From Cercophora sp. LCS_1 (Eukaryota; Ascomycota; Sordariomycetes; Sordariales; Lasiosphaeriaceae), in contig JAPZLL010000008.1 in the NCBI GenBank assembly GCA_036250225.1, forward strand, positions 62,001 to 126,000: 64,000 nucleotides of DNA, given 5' to 3'. A program made the position numbers and the translations under genes. The notes under the pieces are model-generated. The model saw only the letters and a program-made list of their open reading frames with translations. It did no database searches and was not told the origin of the DNA. This document shows positions 1 to 11,246 of this stretch, in pieces; within the stretch, counting starts at the first letter, position 1, and every line of letters begins with the position of its first letter.

Positions 1-3000
1 CGGCAATGAGATCAGCCGCGCTCCCGACATCGCCCTCGGCAACGATACCGGCCTCCTTGACGAGCAGTCTCCAATCGAGACACTTGAACTTGCTCTGCAT
101 CAAGAAACCCACCAGTGTGACGGGATGCTTGTTGGCAAAGGTGTCGTACTGTCGCATGTCTTTGAACCACGAATACAGGTGGTCGTCGAAGAAGCGCTGG
201 ACGGAGGAGAAATCGTAGCTGCTGTCGACAAATATGGCGCCAATATAGGCCTCGACTACGTCGGGCAGGCACTTGGGTGGCTGGGAGCACTCGATCCAGA
301 AGTTTCGTCTAAAGTCGGACTCCTGGCCGCCTGCTGCGACGGCGGCTTCTTTGGCTTGTTGGAGGGCTAGTTCCATCTCCAGCACGTACTGGTGGAGGCC
401 TTGGAGGACCTGGGACGAGCTTGCGTGGATGGAGCGGTGGAAGCCTAGGTAGAAGCCGAGACAGCCGAGGAACTGGTTGGAGATCATGGCCATTTTGTGC
501 TCCGTCAGCCACTGGGGATCCGCGGAAGGAAAGCGGTGGAAGAGGTGGTCGATGCAAACCATATCTAGGAGGGCGTCGCCGAGGAATTCCAGGCGCTGGT
601 ACGAAGGGAGGCCCTCGTATGATGTCGGGTAAGTGGGATGCTGAAAGGCCGATCGGAGAATCTGAGGGTGTGTGAAGCGGTAGCCCATTTGCTCATAGAA
701 CCGGTCCGCCATGTCCTTTTGGACAACGGTTGGGGTGGCGGTTTGCCACGAGGGTGGCTTGTACTGGGCAAAGTATTCCGCGTAAGAGGTCATGGTGTGA
801 TTCGGGTCTTTGACGACGGCTGTCACAGCGCGCACTGCCATGTCGAAGGGGTTGGGCGTTCCCTTCCCGGTGAGGTAGGCCGCGCCAATCATAGCCTCGC
901 AGACGTCGGCGATGGACTTGTCGGCAAGCGTGTGCTGGGTTTTGGCAGTGGCGCGCTTGCCTCTCGTCAGTGTCAACCCTTCCGGGTACCAGGAGCGACG
1001 GCTGAATGCCATGGACCGCACAAACTCCTCGAGCTTTACTTCGAGAGCATTGTTCAAGAGATTCTGGTTGCAGACGAGGAGCATGCGGTCGACGTGGTAA
1101 TCGAACTCTCCCTTGTCCGGAATCAGGGTGAAGAGGGAGATTGTGGTGGCCATCTTGAGGAAGCAATCGCCCAAGAACTCGAGCCGTTCATAGTTGTTGC
1201 CCATGCCCGCCTGGAAGTTGATCTTCTCGACGTCGTGCTCATCCGAATTGTCACTGTCCTTGGTAAAAGCCTCCAGCGCGAGGTCGGGACGAACATCATC
1301 TAAACCCATGAGCCTGAAAGCGTCGAGAGCAATCAGGTTCTGTTCTATGCGGTGGATAATGGCTGGGAAATTGTAGGCCATCGCTACTACGTCAACGGGC
1401 AGCCGCGAGATAGTCATCGGCTGCAGAATCAAGAAGCATTGCTTCGGTTCGAGATCCTCGTCCCCAATATCGTCGTCGAGGAGGTTGCGTCGAATGGGTA
1501 ACAATTCTGCCTCCACAACAGGCTGGTTCTCGTCGAACTTGAGTTTGGCGTGGGCCTTGGCCCAAAGACTAACGCTGTAGTTGTAGATGTCACGGGACAC
1601 GCCGGATTTTGTCCACACTCTATGCCTCGGACTAACAACTCCCTCGGGCACTAGGTCCCTCGGCTTCATGTCGGTGCGGCGACCGCGTACAAAGAACTTC
1701 CGAGCACCATCATACTCGTCAGAGATGAGCTTGTTGCAGAAGAAATCATCAGGCTCATTGCCCGAGTATTCGATGCTCTCGCTCTGCTGAACAAATCCAA
1801 TCGTGCTCCAGTCCAATATCTCGTTCAGGTTTGCCGAAGCAAAGTCGATACCGTGAATGGTCGAGGCAGGAGCCACAAAGTACGGCAGTTGAGCTGCCGT
1901 CGCCTCATACTTCTTGCTGAAAACATCTCGGAAGATGGCCAGCGTGAAGGCAGTCAAGCCGGCCAAATCCGCATCGCCGACTTCAAGAGAGCCCGGAACA
2001 GAAATGCAATGGGCTTTGGAAGATCTGCTAGAGCCGAAAAAGAGGGGAAACGATGCGACAGCCGGTAGAGGGCTCCGAGTCAGCAGTACAAGGGGTTTTG
2101 ATGGACGCCCCAGTGCATCCGGAGTTTCCAAAGTCAGGGCCATTCCGTAAAGGATTAAAGGCTCGCCAAGGGTCGACCAAACCTCTGGCTTCACCCGCAT
2201 CTTATATTCCTTGCTCTTGCGCCCGCTGATTCCCAACCGGGCATTTCTCATGAGTGGGAGCTGCTTGGCAAATTTTGGTCTCAAGTGTTCGTCCAAGTGC
2301 CCACCCTTGATGAGCTCCAAACAGGCCTCAAATGCTGCCGAGCACTTTGCATTTTGCTTGCTGGGCTGCGTCATGCCGATGGCCTTGCGAACTGGCGAGG
2401 CAGATGGAAGTGTCACCTCGCACCGGTACCCGCCGTCACAGGGGTAAGTATAGAACTGAGGAACGTCGACCTTTTCATGGGCATGCGGCAGTGAAGAAAC
2501 AAAAGTCGACAGGCAGACAAGGCTTCGTTGGTAGTTAACTTTTGCACCCGTCTCCTTGACCGTGTACTGACGTTGGCTCCCTTCTCTGTGCAGGAAGCTC
2601 TCCATGGGGCAGCTATGGCCCATCAATAACCGGTCTTCTGGTAGGGCCTCGCAGAACTTTCGGAGCGCATCTCCTTGCTCTTTGATCTGGACCACTCGCT
2701 CCATCTGCTCCTGGTTGTGTTTCTGGACCATGTGGAAGTACATTGACCCATCCTGCCGTGCGCGACCGCGGGATTGGATATACTGGATTAAGGTGTTGTA
2801 GAGGTCAAACCGTATGACTATGTTGCAGTCCGGAATGTCGAGGCCTTCTTCTGCAATGGAGGTGGCAAACAAGCAGTTGATCTCCCCACGACGAAACTCC
2901 ATAAGAGTCACAACTTGCTCTCGGAAACTGACGCTGGTACCTTCGTCTCCCGTATTGCCGTTCCCAGTCTGTTTCATTATCAGTAAACGTGTCAGCTTCG

Positions 3001-4632
3001 AATGTGTCATGTCACTTACCAAGACGCCGGGTCGAAGCCCTGGGATTTGCATCTCGGGTTGCTGGAGTAGGTCAAGGAGACCCCTGGCCGTGTACCTCTG
3101 CTCGACAAAGACGATGCATTTCTTCCCATCGCCGGCATTCTTGAACTGTTTCTGTAGAACTTTGATGAGGGTGAGGACCTTTGGCGAAACATATTCCGTG
3201 TCCAATGCTGGTCGGGAGAGCGAGTGTGTCTCAACTATTTGGTAAGCTTGGCGGAGTTTGGCGATATACTCATCAACGTTGACATCCTGGATCTCACGCA
3301 TCGCCCTGAGTGTCTTGGCCTCCAGCATCTCCAGGCCATGCTTCTGGAAAAAGAATTGCCAGAACCGATCAACGCACCAGGGACCCATGACAGATGTAGC
3401 ACAGCAGGCGAAAGCAAAGGGCTTGCGGAAGAACGTGTTGTTGCCCAATAAAACTTCCAGAGAGCGCGTGAGTATCGTGGGCCCCTTTTCCGGCGCGTCA
3501 TACTCGACGATGTGTTCGTTCTTCGGTTTGCATATGCTGTTCTGCATGAGCACTAGGTCGGCAACGGTAGCGATGTGACTATCGAGGAGCCCTTCAAGTT
3601 CCATGGCCGCTCTCTCAGGGGCTATGTCGGCATCGACAGGGGAAGCCGTCATGCCCAAAATGCGTGGTCTCTGCTGCGTCTTCCTGCCTTCAATGTAGAA
3701 GTCCTTGATGATCCGCGCGTAGGGGTGGTTCTTCTTGGTATGGTGGGCCTCATCAAAGACAATCAAGTTGATTTGCTCCATGCGGATCCACGACGAGGAG
3801 AGGCAGGACTGGAGAACATCAGCGGTGCAGACAATGGCCATGTTTTTGTCGAATTTGTTGGCCCAGAATCCTTTTAAGTCCTGGACGCCCTCCATAATTT
3901 CGCCGCAGAGCCTCTCAATCGGAAAGTTCAGGTTGCATGTCAGGACGGCATGCTGCTGGAAGACAAGGGCGACCTTGTCCACCAAGAAGAAAGCGATGCG
4001 CTTTGGGTTGCCCTTTGCTCGGTCCTCGACCTCATTCTCGAGAGTCCACCGAAGAAGGAGAGCGGCAATAAGAGTCTTGCCGGAACCTGTTCCCTATGAT
4101 CAGCCAGAAAATCCATCCCACAAAAACCATTTTACATACCGGTATCGAGAACGGCAATGGTGTTCTGAGTCTTTGCTCGCTCAAACAGCTCAACCTGATA
4201 GTCTCTCGGGTTCTCGATAATCTTCTTGTTCTCATAGTTCTGAACGAGGGCAACAGCGGATTGATCGTCGCCAACAATCGGCTTCTTCGCGCGTTTGGAA
4301 AGAGTCTCATGGTTCTGCGCAATCCACCGCTCGAATGCCGCCGTATCCGCCCGTCTCTTTGCAGAGATCTTTCGAGGGCCCTTGGGCTCTGGGTTGATCA
4401 GCCATCGCTTCACGCCCACCTCGTTGCCGCTGTCATCGTTGCCGCTGTCATCGTTGCCGCTGTCATCGTTGCCGCTGTCATCGTTGCTGCTGTCGTTGGC
4501 ATGGTCGGCGTCCCCATTGCTGGGAATAATTGGCGTCGTGTTACCCTCGTCAATCTCCATGAAGTCGAGCGTCGCAGAGCTCACCGAGCTGGACGGCGCC
4601 GAGCTGGATGGGCCAGGGCTACCAGAAGACAT
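1..4632 (-). CDS. dcl1: Dicer-like protein 1 (partial, 3' end beyond window)
   Basis: Dicer-type ribonuclease that cuts double-stranded RNA into small RNAs for RNA silencing; in Neurospora the DCL1 type also serves meiotic silencing (known of the family). Exons on the minus strand are 4632-4140, 4086-3020 and 2968-1, giving about 1,509 residues before the window edge. Visible in order: Ser/Asn/Asp-rich N-terminus, helicase motif DTGSGKT near residue 165, DEAH near 276, helicase C-domain SRGRARQD near 588, a Dicer dimerisation-like segment near 730, RNase IIIa signature ERLEFLGDCFLKM near 1113 and RNase IIIb QRLEFLGDALLDM near 1310. No clear PAZ domain. The stop codon and any C-terminal dsRNA-binding segment lie outside the window. 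Intron 4087-4139 has GTATGT and CAG ends; intron 2969-3019 lacks stops. DCL1 rather than DCL2 is inferred from the RNase IIIa context. Confidence 0.9.
4421..4495 (-). repeat. 15-bp coding tandem repeat in the Dicer N-terminus
   Basis: Five consecutive 15-bp units, the first four identical on the plus strand and the fifth with two changes. On the minus strand they encode a repeated Asn-Asp-Asp-Ser-Gly pentapeptide just before the helicase domain. The repeat keeps the frame and is probably variable in copy number between strains (inference). Confidence 0.85.
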
Positions 4633-5246
4633 GGCGTCTCGGGTTGCGCGGTTCTGTCCGTAAATAGTGATGAGTTAAGTGCAGGCGATAGGCGGTGCCT
4701 GGTGGTAAGTTGTATTGGTGATAGGGATCGCTCCTTCCTGTCGAGTGAGTAGGGGGAGACACGAGGCTTCAAGTGTCAACAAAATGGTGAATGGTTTAAA
4801 TAACAACTATGTTAGAGGAAGAGATGGAGATGGGCCAAAAAGATAATAAATAGCAAACGAGGAAACAAACCGCTAAGAAAGATCAGATCCAGAATAGGGC
4901 GTGATGTACCCCAAACGATTCACTCAGAATAGCGAGGTAGCTGCATGTGTCCACCCGGAGACCTTGTTGAATGGAAGTTATTCGGCGGAAGAGGAAGAGA
5001 GAGCATTTGAAGTGGCAGTGGATTTTTAACAGGGAGGGGTTATTTGGTCCAGACGATTGTTGACACCGGACCAAAGTCCCACCTTGAACCTGCAGCAACA
5101 TTTTATTTTTGATCTCAGCTACCTACCCATGAGATGAAATGACACAGGGGAGCGTTGCGCCTCCGGGCAAACATCTTCTGGATTCTCACACGTCCAACTG
5201 TCAGCACTAAACAACCCATTGATATATTCTCCCTCTCACCATCCAG
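4633..5246. other. Intergenic, dcl1 upstream region
   Basis: About 614 bp between the Dicer start and the stop of the next minus-strand gene. It should hold the dcl1 promoter and 5' leader plus the 3' end of the oxidase gene. No ORF in it has coding character. Confidence 0.6.
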
Positions 5247-6215
5247 CTACGGACTCAGCCTCTTCAACTTCCAATCCTCGCCCTCCTTCTCGTAAACAAA
5301 CCGATCGTGCAACCGATTCTGCCTCCCCTGCCAAAACTCAACCCGCTCCGGTACAATCCTCAACCCACCCCAAAACTCAGGCACCGGGATCTTCTCGGTC
5401 CCCTCAAACCTCCTCTCCGCCTCCTCCACCCACCCCTCCAACTCCTTCCTTCCATCATCACCCTCTCCCTCCGCCTTCAAAACCTGACTCTGCCTACTCG
5501 CCCACGCCCCAATCCTACTCCCCCTAACCCGTGTATCATAATAAACTTGACTCTCCTCCCTACTCAATCTCTCCACCCGGCCCTCCACTCTCACCTGCCG
5601 TTCCAACGGCTCCCACCAAAACGTCAACGCCGCCCATGGATTACCCGTGCTTGAGCCGTCTGCATTACCAAACAGATCCCTCGCCTTGCTTGACGTGCCG
5701 AAATTCGAGTAGACCACGAAACCCCGCTCGTCAAGTTCCTTCATGTACACCATGCGCGCCGAGACCCGGCCCGAGGGTAGCTGCGCCGTGGAGAGCGTAC
5801 ATGTCTCTGGATGAGCGACGCCCGAGGATGGATCCGATGCCGCGGTGAACCAGGCGTCGAACTGGTTGATGGGGCTGGTAGGGTCCAGGTTGGGGCGGCT
5901 GAGCGCGCCGCAGGTGAACTGGCCTGCTTGGCCTGGTGCACCTCCCGGTGCGGAAGGGGTGAGTGTGCCGGTTGGTGCGACTGGTGGTGTTAGGGACGCC
6001 ATTTGATTCGGAGGTTTTCAGGAAGGAATTGGAAATGGCGAGGGAAAAGGGGTGTGGGTTGTGATCTTCAGAGTGGTGGGCGTGGGAGTCATCATGACAT
6101 GGCACTTACAGATGAGCTTGGCGCTATCCTTGGGAGGATAGAGCGCCATTGTGCGAGAGGGGTTTAATCTGAGAGTCGGTGTGATGCGAGGGGATTGGCG
6201 AAGGAAGGGTCTCAT
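5247..6215 (-). CDS. pdx3: Pyridoxamine/pyridoxine 5'-phosphate oxidase
   Basis: FMN enzyme that oxidises pyridoxamine- or pyridoxine-phosphate to pyridoxal 5'-phosphate in the vitamin B6 salvage pathway. I favour exons 6215-6110 and 5980-5247 (279 residues) over the intronless 251-residue reading from 6002. The splice (GTAAGT donor, CAG acceptor, phase 1) creates KLIFAP near residue 35, matching the IIFAP motif near the N-terminus of yeast Pdx3. The first about 22 residues are Arg/Pro-rich without acidic residues, like a mitochondrial presequence. Downstream are LPSGRVSARMV, the FMN/substrate core RQVRVEGRVERL, SRIGAWASRQSQ, and the C-terminal WGGLRIVPERVEFWQGR with NRLHDRF. Length is normal for the family. 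Lies in tandem with the PP4 gene upstream on the same strand. Confidence 0.9.
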
Positions 6216-6658
6216 GGAATTTGACTTGAATCTTCTACATTTGAGATTCTTGTTTTGGGAGAGGGCGGGGCTTATCTGAATTCTTTGCGAATTCTGGAAT
6301 GTGCCGCTTTGTCACCTCATCGCATGGCATGAGGCGTGGAAGGAACCGCCCGATGAAAGCGTGCCATCAGGGACCCACCATGGCCAATCAGCCGAAGATA
6401 CCCGACTAGACGACAAGTTGCTGTCATCCCATGTTCAACACCATGTTATCATCCACATCAACTAGCTATCTGCACCTTGCTCGCTGTCAAGATCTGACGC
6501 TTATAGACATTGCCGCCGCCAAAGAGCAAATTTACACCTATCCTCAAAGTGTTTACAAGCAACCAAATCAGTACTCCCGACCCCCCGCCCGTGTTGCGAC
6601 CCAAACCATTGCTTTCCATGACGTCGTCCTGAATGTGCCCCAACCCCCATCATGATGT
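6216..6658. other. Intergenic, oxidase promoter
   Basis: About 440 bp between the phosphatase stop and the oxidase start, both on the minus strand. No supported gene; short ORFs here have no coding character. Confidence 0.5.
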
Positions 6659-8164
6659 TTATAGGAAATAGTCTGCTACCGGCTTCTTTGCCGGCATGCC
6701 CCGCGAGTCCTGTGGTGCTGCTTGGAAGACACGGTACCGTCTTGCCGGCCCGGGCCCGTTGCGGGTCTGGTCATTTTCCATCAAAACGCCCCTGGGCCCT
6801 CCGCTTCCTCCCGCCCCGGCCCCGCCGTCGCTTCTCCCAACGTCCCCGTTGCTTCTCGCAAAAATGCCCAACCCAGAGTCGTCCTCACTCAGCTCCAGCA
6901 AAGCCGCCACGTTTCCACATCGGTAGCAGTAGTTCGGAGCTGACCAGACTGTTACGATGCTTGCGTCAAACATTTCCTTAAATCCCTCCATAACCAGTTG
7001 ATGGGCGCGCGCGATGAGACTCAGATCGTTCCGATGATTGAAGACGCGGACAATATCCGCTCCGAATAGGAAACCCGCACCACGCGGCGACAGGCCCCAG
7101 CCATCGATTTCGTCCGGATCCGACCATAGCAGATCGCACATGGCGCCCTCATGAGGTACCTCTTGTTTTCGATCAAGCAGTCGGATCTTATCCACCATGT
7201 CAATGAGAGGACTGAGCCCGCCGTGCACACAGAGAACCGCTCCCGCCGGGTTTCCAACCGATCCGCCGCTCGACCCCGATGCACCTGATCCCGGTGGGCC
7301 TGTATTGGTCGGTGCCATCCCTGGTGCGATCCCGTTCGGGTTTGTCGCTGAAGCCGCTGCCGAAGCCGCTCCGTTTCTTCCTGGCCGCGTTGGCTTGCGC
7401 CGCGAGAACTGTGACATGATCTGCCCATCGGCATTGCAAACTTCTATTTCGACGTCATCAGTTGTGGGCACATCCGAGATGGAGGATGAATCCGGGTTAG
7501 GTGAAAGCGTGTTGGATGCGCCGAGAACAATAGCGCCTAACGCGAGGTAGTCGAAAACGTCGCAGCAGTAGCGCCACACATTGGCGCTGCCGTATTTGCG
7601 GAGGCATTCATCGTAAAACCCGTATACGGTAGTGATCTGTCGGGATTCATGATTTCCTCGGATCAGGGTCATGCGGTCAGGGTAGCGAACTTTGAGGCAG
7701 AGCAGCAGCAGAAACGATTCGAGAGAATAAAAGCCACGGTCGACAAAGTCGCCTGGGGGGTAGCGGTCAGTTGGGACTCTAGGTTAAGCTCACTGAAGAA
7801 CAAGTGCATACCCATGAACAGGTAGTTGGTGTCGGGAACGTCACCACCAACACGGAAGAGCTCCATGAGGTCATGGAATTGGCCGTGGATGTCACCGCAT
7901 ATCTTGGACACGTGTTATTAGTCAAGGTGGCGGTGTGGAGGCGGCGCAAGCTCTTACCGTTACTGGCGCCGTAACCGTCACCACATTCCCCTCCTCGATT
8001 AGGAGCTCTCTGGCCTTGTGGCATAATTCGCGGACTTCAGACTCGGGAATCGGACGACATGCTCGAAGCTGAGCGATGGCTCTGTGTCACTGGCAGTTAG
8101 AGACATACTCGGATGGAAGAAGGGCGGGTCGCGACTGGTCCACTCACTTATCGAGGTCGCTCAT
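6659..8164 (-). CDS. pph3: Ser/Thr protein phosphatase 4 catalytic subunit
   Basis: PPP-family metallophosphatase of the PP4 type (yeast Pph3), which in other fungi dephosphorylates DNA-damage checkpoint targets. Exons on the minus strand: 8164-8148, 8081-7958, 7902-7812 and 7752-6659, 441 residues. Metal-site motifs are GDIHGQ near residue 50, GDFVDRG near 78 and RGNHES near 110. The C-terminus APQDSRGMPAKKPVADYFL closely matches the PP4 tail and ends in the methylatable Leu. Two insertions enlarge it beyond the usual about 307 residues: about 92 Ser/Gly/Pro-rich residues at roughly 157-248 before VLCVHGG, and a Gly-rich stretch near 370-410. Both stay in frame. The first exon is only 17 nt. 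Confidence 0.9.
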
Positions 8165-8826
8165 CGTGGAAACCGACGCTGCTTCTGAAGGTTGTCGTGC
8201 CCGCTATTCACGACCAAGATCGCCCGTCGCAATCGAACCGAGTGTCCGTATTGTCGTGTAGTCAGGTGGATTTCATACCGACCTGATCAGAACTTGGACT
8301 GCGCGGTGGTCGTCTCCGTCGCAAACACAGTTTCGTGGCGGGGAAGGAAAAAAAATAGGTGGTTGACGCTTGATCTCAACAGCCGCGGACGCCCGCGTCC
8401 CAAATTCCTGGGACCAGTTTCGCGGCGGGTGGCCCGTGCGAGAAGCTAGTGTCAGAATCCGCTAGCGGGCTGGCGGGGCAAGCAGGCAGGGATTACAGTG
8501 GCTTGTCGCGATAAGAGGATGGAAGAACCTTATCCACAGAAGTGACCCACACGCAACAATTTCCAAGCTCGAACAGCCGAACACCGACTTCACGGGCTAC
8601 CACATCCCAGCGTCTCCCGACCTAGGCCTCCCCGGGCAAGAAAGCGAGTCCAATTCCTGGCGCATCATGGTCCATGAGGCGCACAGATAAGCATTGGTAT
8701 GTCTGGGGACCTCAATGGCCAGTGGTGCAGCCCGAGAGCTAATTGATGCAGTGCTTCACTTTCGAGTTCCTGGCATCTCATCTTCACCACATCATGCCAC
8801 CACCCCATCTCCACCCGAGGTCGCGA
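8165..8826. other. Intergenic, PP4 promoter side
   Basis: About 660 bp between two divergently oriented genes, expected to carry the phosphatase promoter and the start region of the small secreted gene. No supported coding sequence. Confidence 0.5.
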
Positions 8827-9153
8827 ATGACCTCGTCGCTATTTGCGACGACGGTTATTGCGAGTTTCTTCGTGGTTGCACTTCCCCATGTATTACCGTG
8901 TCCGGCGCCAAGGGGTGTCCGGGCCGACGGCGAGATGGTTGATGGCACCAAGAGGAGGAGACGAAGACGACCAGAGACTACCGAGACACCCGATGGAATC
9001 GTTCAATTCAACCCGACCAGCGACGGTGAAATGACGGACAGGACCAAAAGGGAGTGCCCCGTTCCAAAGCCTGGCGGCAAGATCGGCGAGCTTCTCGGTT
9101 TTGGAAAAGGATCAGGGGATGATTCTAGCACTCGACCAGGCCCGAACAGGTGA
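8827..9153 (+). CDS. Small secreted protein with two Kex2-like repeat units
   Basis: Single-exon ORF of 108 residues starting at the ATG placed directly before a signal-peptide-like stretch (Thr/Ser start, hydrophobic residues about 5-24, likely cleavage near PCPAP). An in-frame ATG at 8743 would add 28 non-hydrophobic residues and spoil the signal. The mature part is basic and has a decapeptide repeated at residues 34-43 (DGEMVDGTKR) and 66-75 (DGEMTDRTKR). Each ends in Lys-Arg, the Kex2 cleavage dipeptide; the first is followed by a run of Arg. The tail carries ECPVPKPGGKIGELLGFG. I recognise no family. It could be a processed secreted peptide precursor or a chance ORF. Confidence 0.5.
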   Translation: MTSSLFATTVIASFFVVALPHVLPCPAPRGVRADGEMVDGTKRRRRRRPETTETPDGIVQFNPTSDGEMTDRTKRECPVPKPGGKIGELLGFGKGSGDDSSTRPGPNR

Positions 9154-10335
9154 TGATGAGGGGACTGTACGATACGAATCGGGTAGAAAGGGTAGACGGA
9201 CGAGGCGCCATACGATTTCAAAGACCTTGTGTTGTTTTTGTTTTGGACCTATACTCGATACTCTCGGGAACAAAATAGAACGAAGTTGCCGCTCTAACCG
9301 GGCCAGGCTTTGGATTGCCAGCAATTGCAAGGTAGTAGGTAGCCTTGATTTCAAGGAAACGGGAGCAACCGTCACTATGTACCATGGGTCGCTTCGACGA
9401 ACTCGGGTTTGGTGTTCGTCACCAAAACATCTGGCTTGGTGGCTTCATAGTCGACAATGATTTACATGTGGCAGACTTACAACTCTTGACTCGTCTCCTG
9501 GCGGGAGATTCCATGTGGCTTTTCTTACTTCGAGAACTTTCAATTTATCCACAACACGTCGATCCAGCGGATCTGGACCACCCGTTATCACAGGAGCATC
9601 GAGATGAGGCACCCGGAAAATTGTCGATCTTGTGTGAGGAGCCGCAAGCACGCGTAAGCTCGGCCGGTATGACTCTGCTAATCTTTTATCGTTTTTCGCC
9701 CGTGTTTCGGGGGCGGCGTGGTAAGCGTTCAGGTTCCTTTACCAACCGCTGGGCAAATATGCATAACTCCAACCCGCCTTGGCGGGATGAAACAGTTTAA
9801 GGAGTCTGAACCACACACCCTCTCAACCACCGGACCGCCAAGCCATCACCAACGGCCGATTAGCACCGCCTCGGTTGTTGGGCGCAGGGTCGCCATGCTG
9901 ATCGCCCATGCTATCAGCAATAGGCATCTGGCCATCGCGGATGAGATCGACCGCTTGATCTTCTAGTTCTACTGGCCAAGTTTCATCGACAAGAGATGTC
10001 CCCGCTGGCAGTGCTTATTTGTTCTGGGCCGACGGCTGGGAAGGCCAACCTGCTGATCCGTCCCACTGTGATTGCCGGTGCCCTGTTCTGGGGGTCTATA
10101 ACAGCTAGGCTTGCCTCACACCCGCGGTAGGGTTCTGCCGAACTAGTTTTCGGTGTTGTGTTTGCTCTGCCAAGGATCACGCTCCTTTTCTTCGTTTATA
10201 GTTTTGTTTAATTCAAGGAGGTGAGTCGAGTTGGCTGTGTTGTGTAAGTTCACGTTGCTGACATTTGTGACACAAGCTGTGCTCTTGTATTTTTTGTTCT
10301 TCGAAGCCAAGTCTGGTCCTTTGGCAGCCATCAAC
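9154..10335. other. Intergenic, no supported gene
   Basis: About 1.2 kb. Several ORFs of 60-150 codons exist on both strands, but none has a recognisable motif or a supporting splice structure. The right end should contain the promoter of the secreted-protein gene at 10336. Confidence 0.5.
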
Positions 10336-11246
10336 ATGAAGTCGGCCATTGTTCTCGTCTCAGCTGGCCTGGCAACGGCTCAGGTTGTATCAAACGGCGG
10401 CGTCGACCTGGCAAGCCTCTTGGGTGGCAACGCCCTTCTCAACGGCTCCACTGATATCGATAGCAGTGCTGCCGGGTTCGATCCAGCTGCCCTGGGAATC
10501 GACCTCAACAACCTGAATGTCGAGGGCCTGGACTTTGGGAACCTCGACTTTGCCAACCAAGATGCCATCGCCCAAGGTATCCAGGGTCTGCTCGGCAACC
10601 TCTGCTTGGGCGGAGCACTCAACTTTAACAACATTCTGGGACTTGGACTGAACAATGAGTTGGATCTCTTCTTGCAGCTGGCGCAACTGCAGCAGTTGCA
10701 ACAGCTCGGCTTCCTGAGTCTGGGTGGTGTTGGAAACCTTTTCAACAGTGGTCTTGTGCTTGGCGGATTCAACCTCGGTAAGCATTTTCTGCTATAACTT
10801 GTGCGAGAAATGCTGACAGAGAAGGTCTATTCAAACGCGAAGTCGCCAAAGCCAAGAAGGTGATGCGACGCACGAAGCTGAGGCGAGGAGCCAAGATCAC
10901 CAAGAGGCAATGTGATGGCCTCGCAGCCGCCAACCAGGGAGTCGCTGCTCCGGTCGTCAACGAGGGATTCGTCACTATCGCTACGGCACCCGATGTTGCA
11001 TCCGTTGAAGTCGCTACCGTTGCTGCTCCGTCGGTTGCGGCCGCAACCTCGGTGGCCGCAGTCGCTTCTGCCCCAGCAGCGGTCGCCAGCGCCCCGGCCA
11101 TCGCCAGCGCGGTACCTGCTGCGGCACCTGCTGCTGCTCCCGCCGCCGCTCCGGTCGCACAGCCAGTTGCAAGCGTGGCCCCGGAAGCTGTTGCTCCTGA
11201 GGCCGCTCCTGCTGGCGGCGACAACTTGGCCGATTTCACCCGTTAG
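10336..11246 (+). CDS. Leu/Asn/Gln-rich low-complexity secreted protein
   Basis: Exons 10336-10777 and 10822-11246, 288 residues. The intron (10778-10821, GTAAGC donor, AG acceptor) is only 44 bp, but removal is needed to keep frame. The ATG at 10336 opens a short signal peptide ending near ATAQ; the ORF runs upstream only from a non-ATG codon. Order: signal peptide; residues about 20-150 rich in Leu, Asn, Gly and Gln with a QLAQLQQLQQLG run; a basic block with Lys-Arg pairs (FKREV, ITKRQCDG) resembling Kex2 sites; an Ala/Pro/Val-rich tail. Few cysteines. Similar in composition and two-exon structure to the gene at 13824, so probably distant paralogues. Function unknown; an extracellular or wall role is inference. 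Confidence 0.75.

Noticed and set aside
4096..4752. 218-codon plus-strand ORF opposite the Dicer N-terminus
   Set aside because: Its VIVAA repeat is the complement of the Dicer pentapeptide repeat; a shadow.
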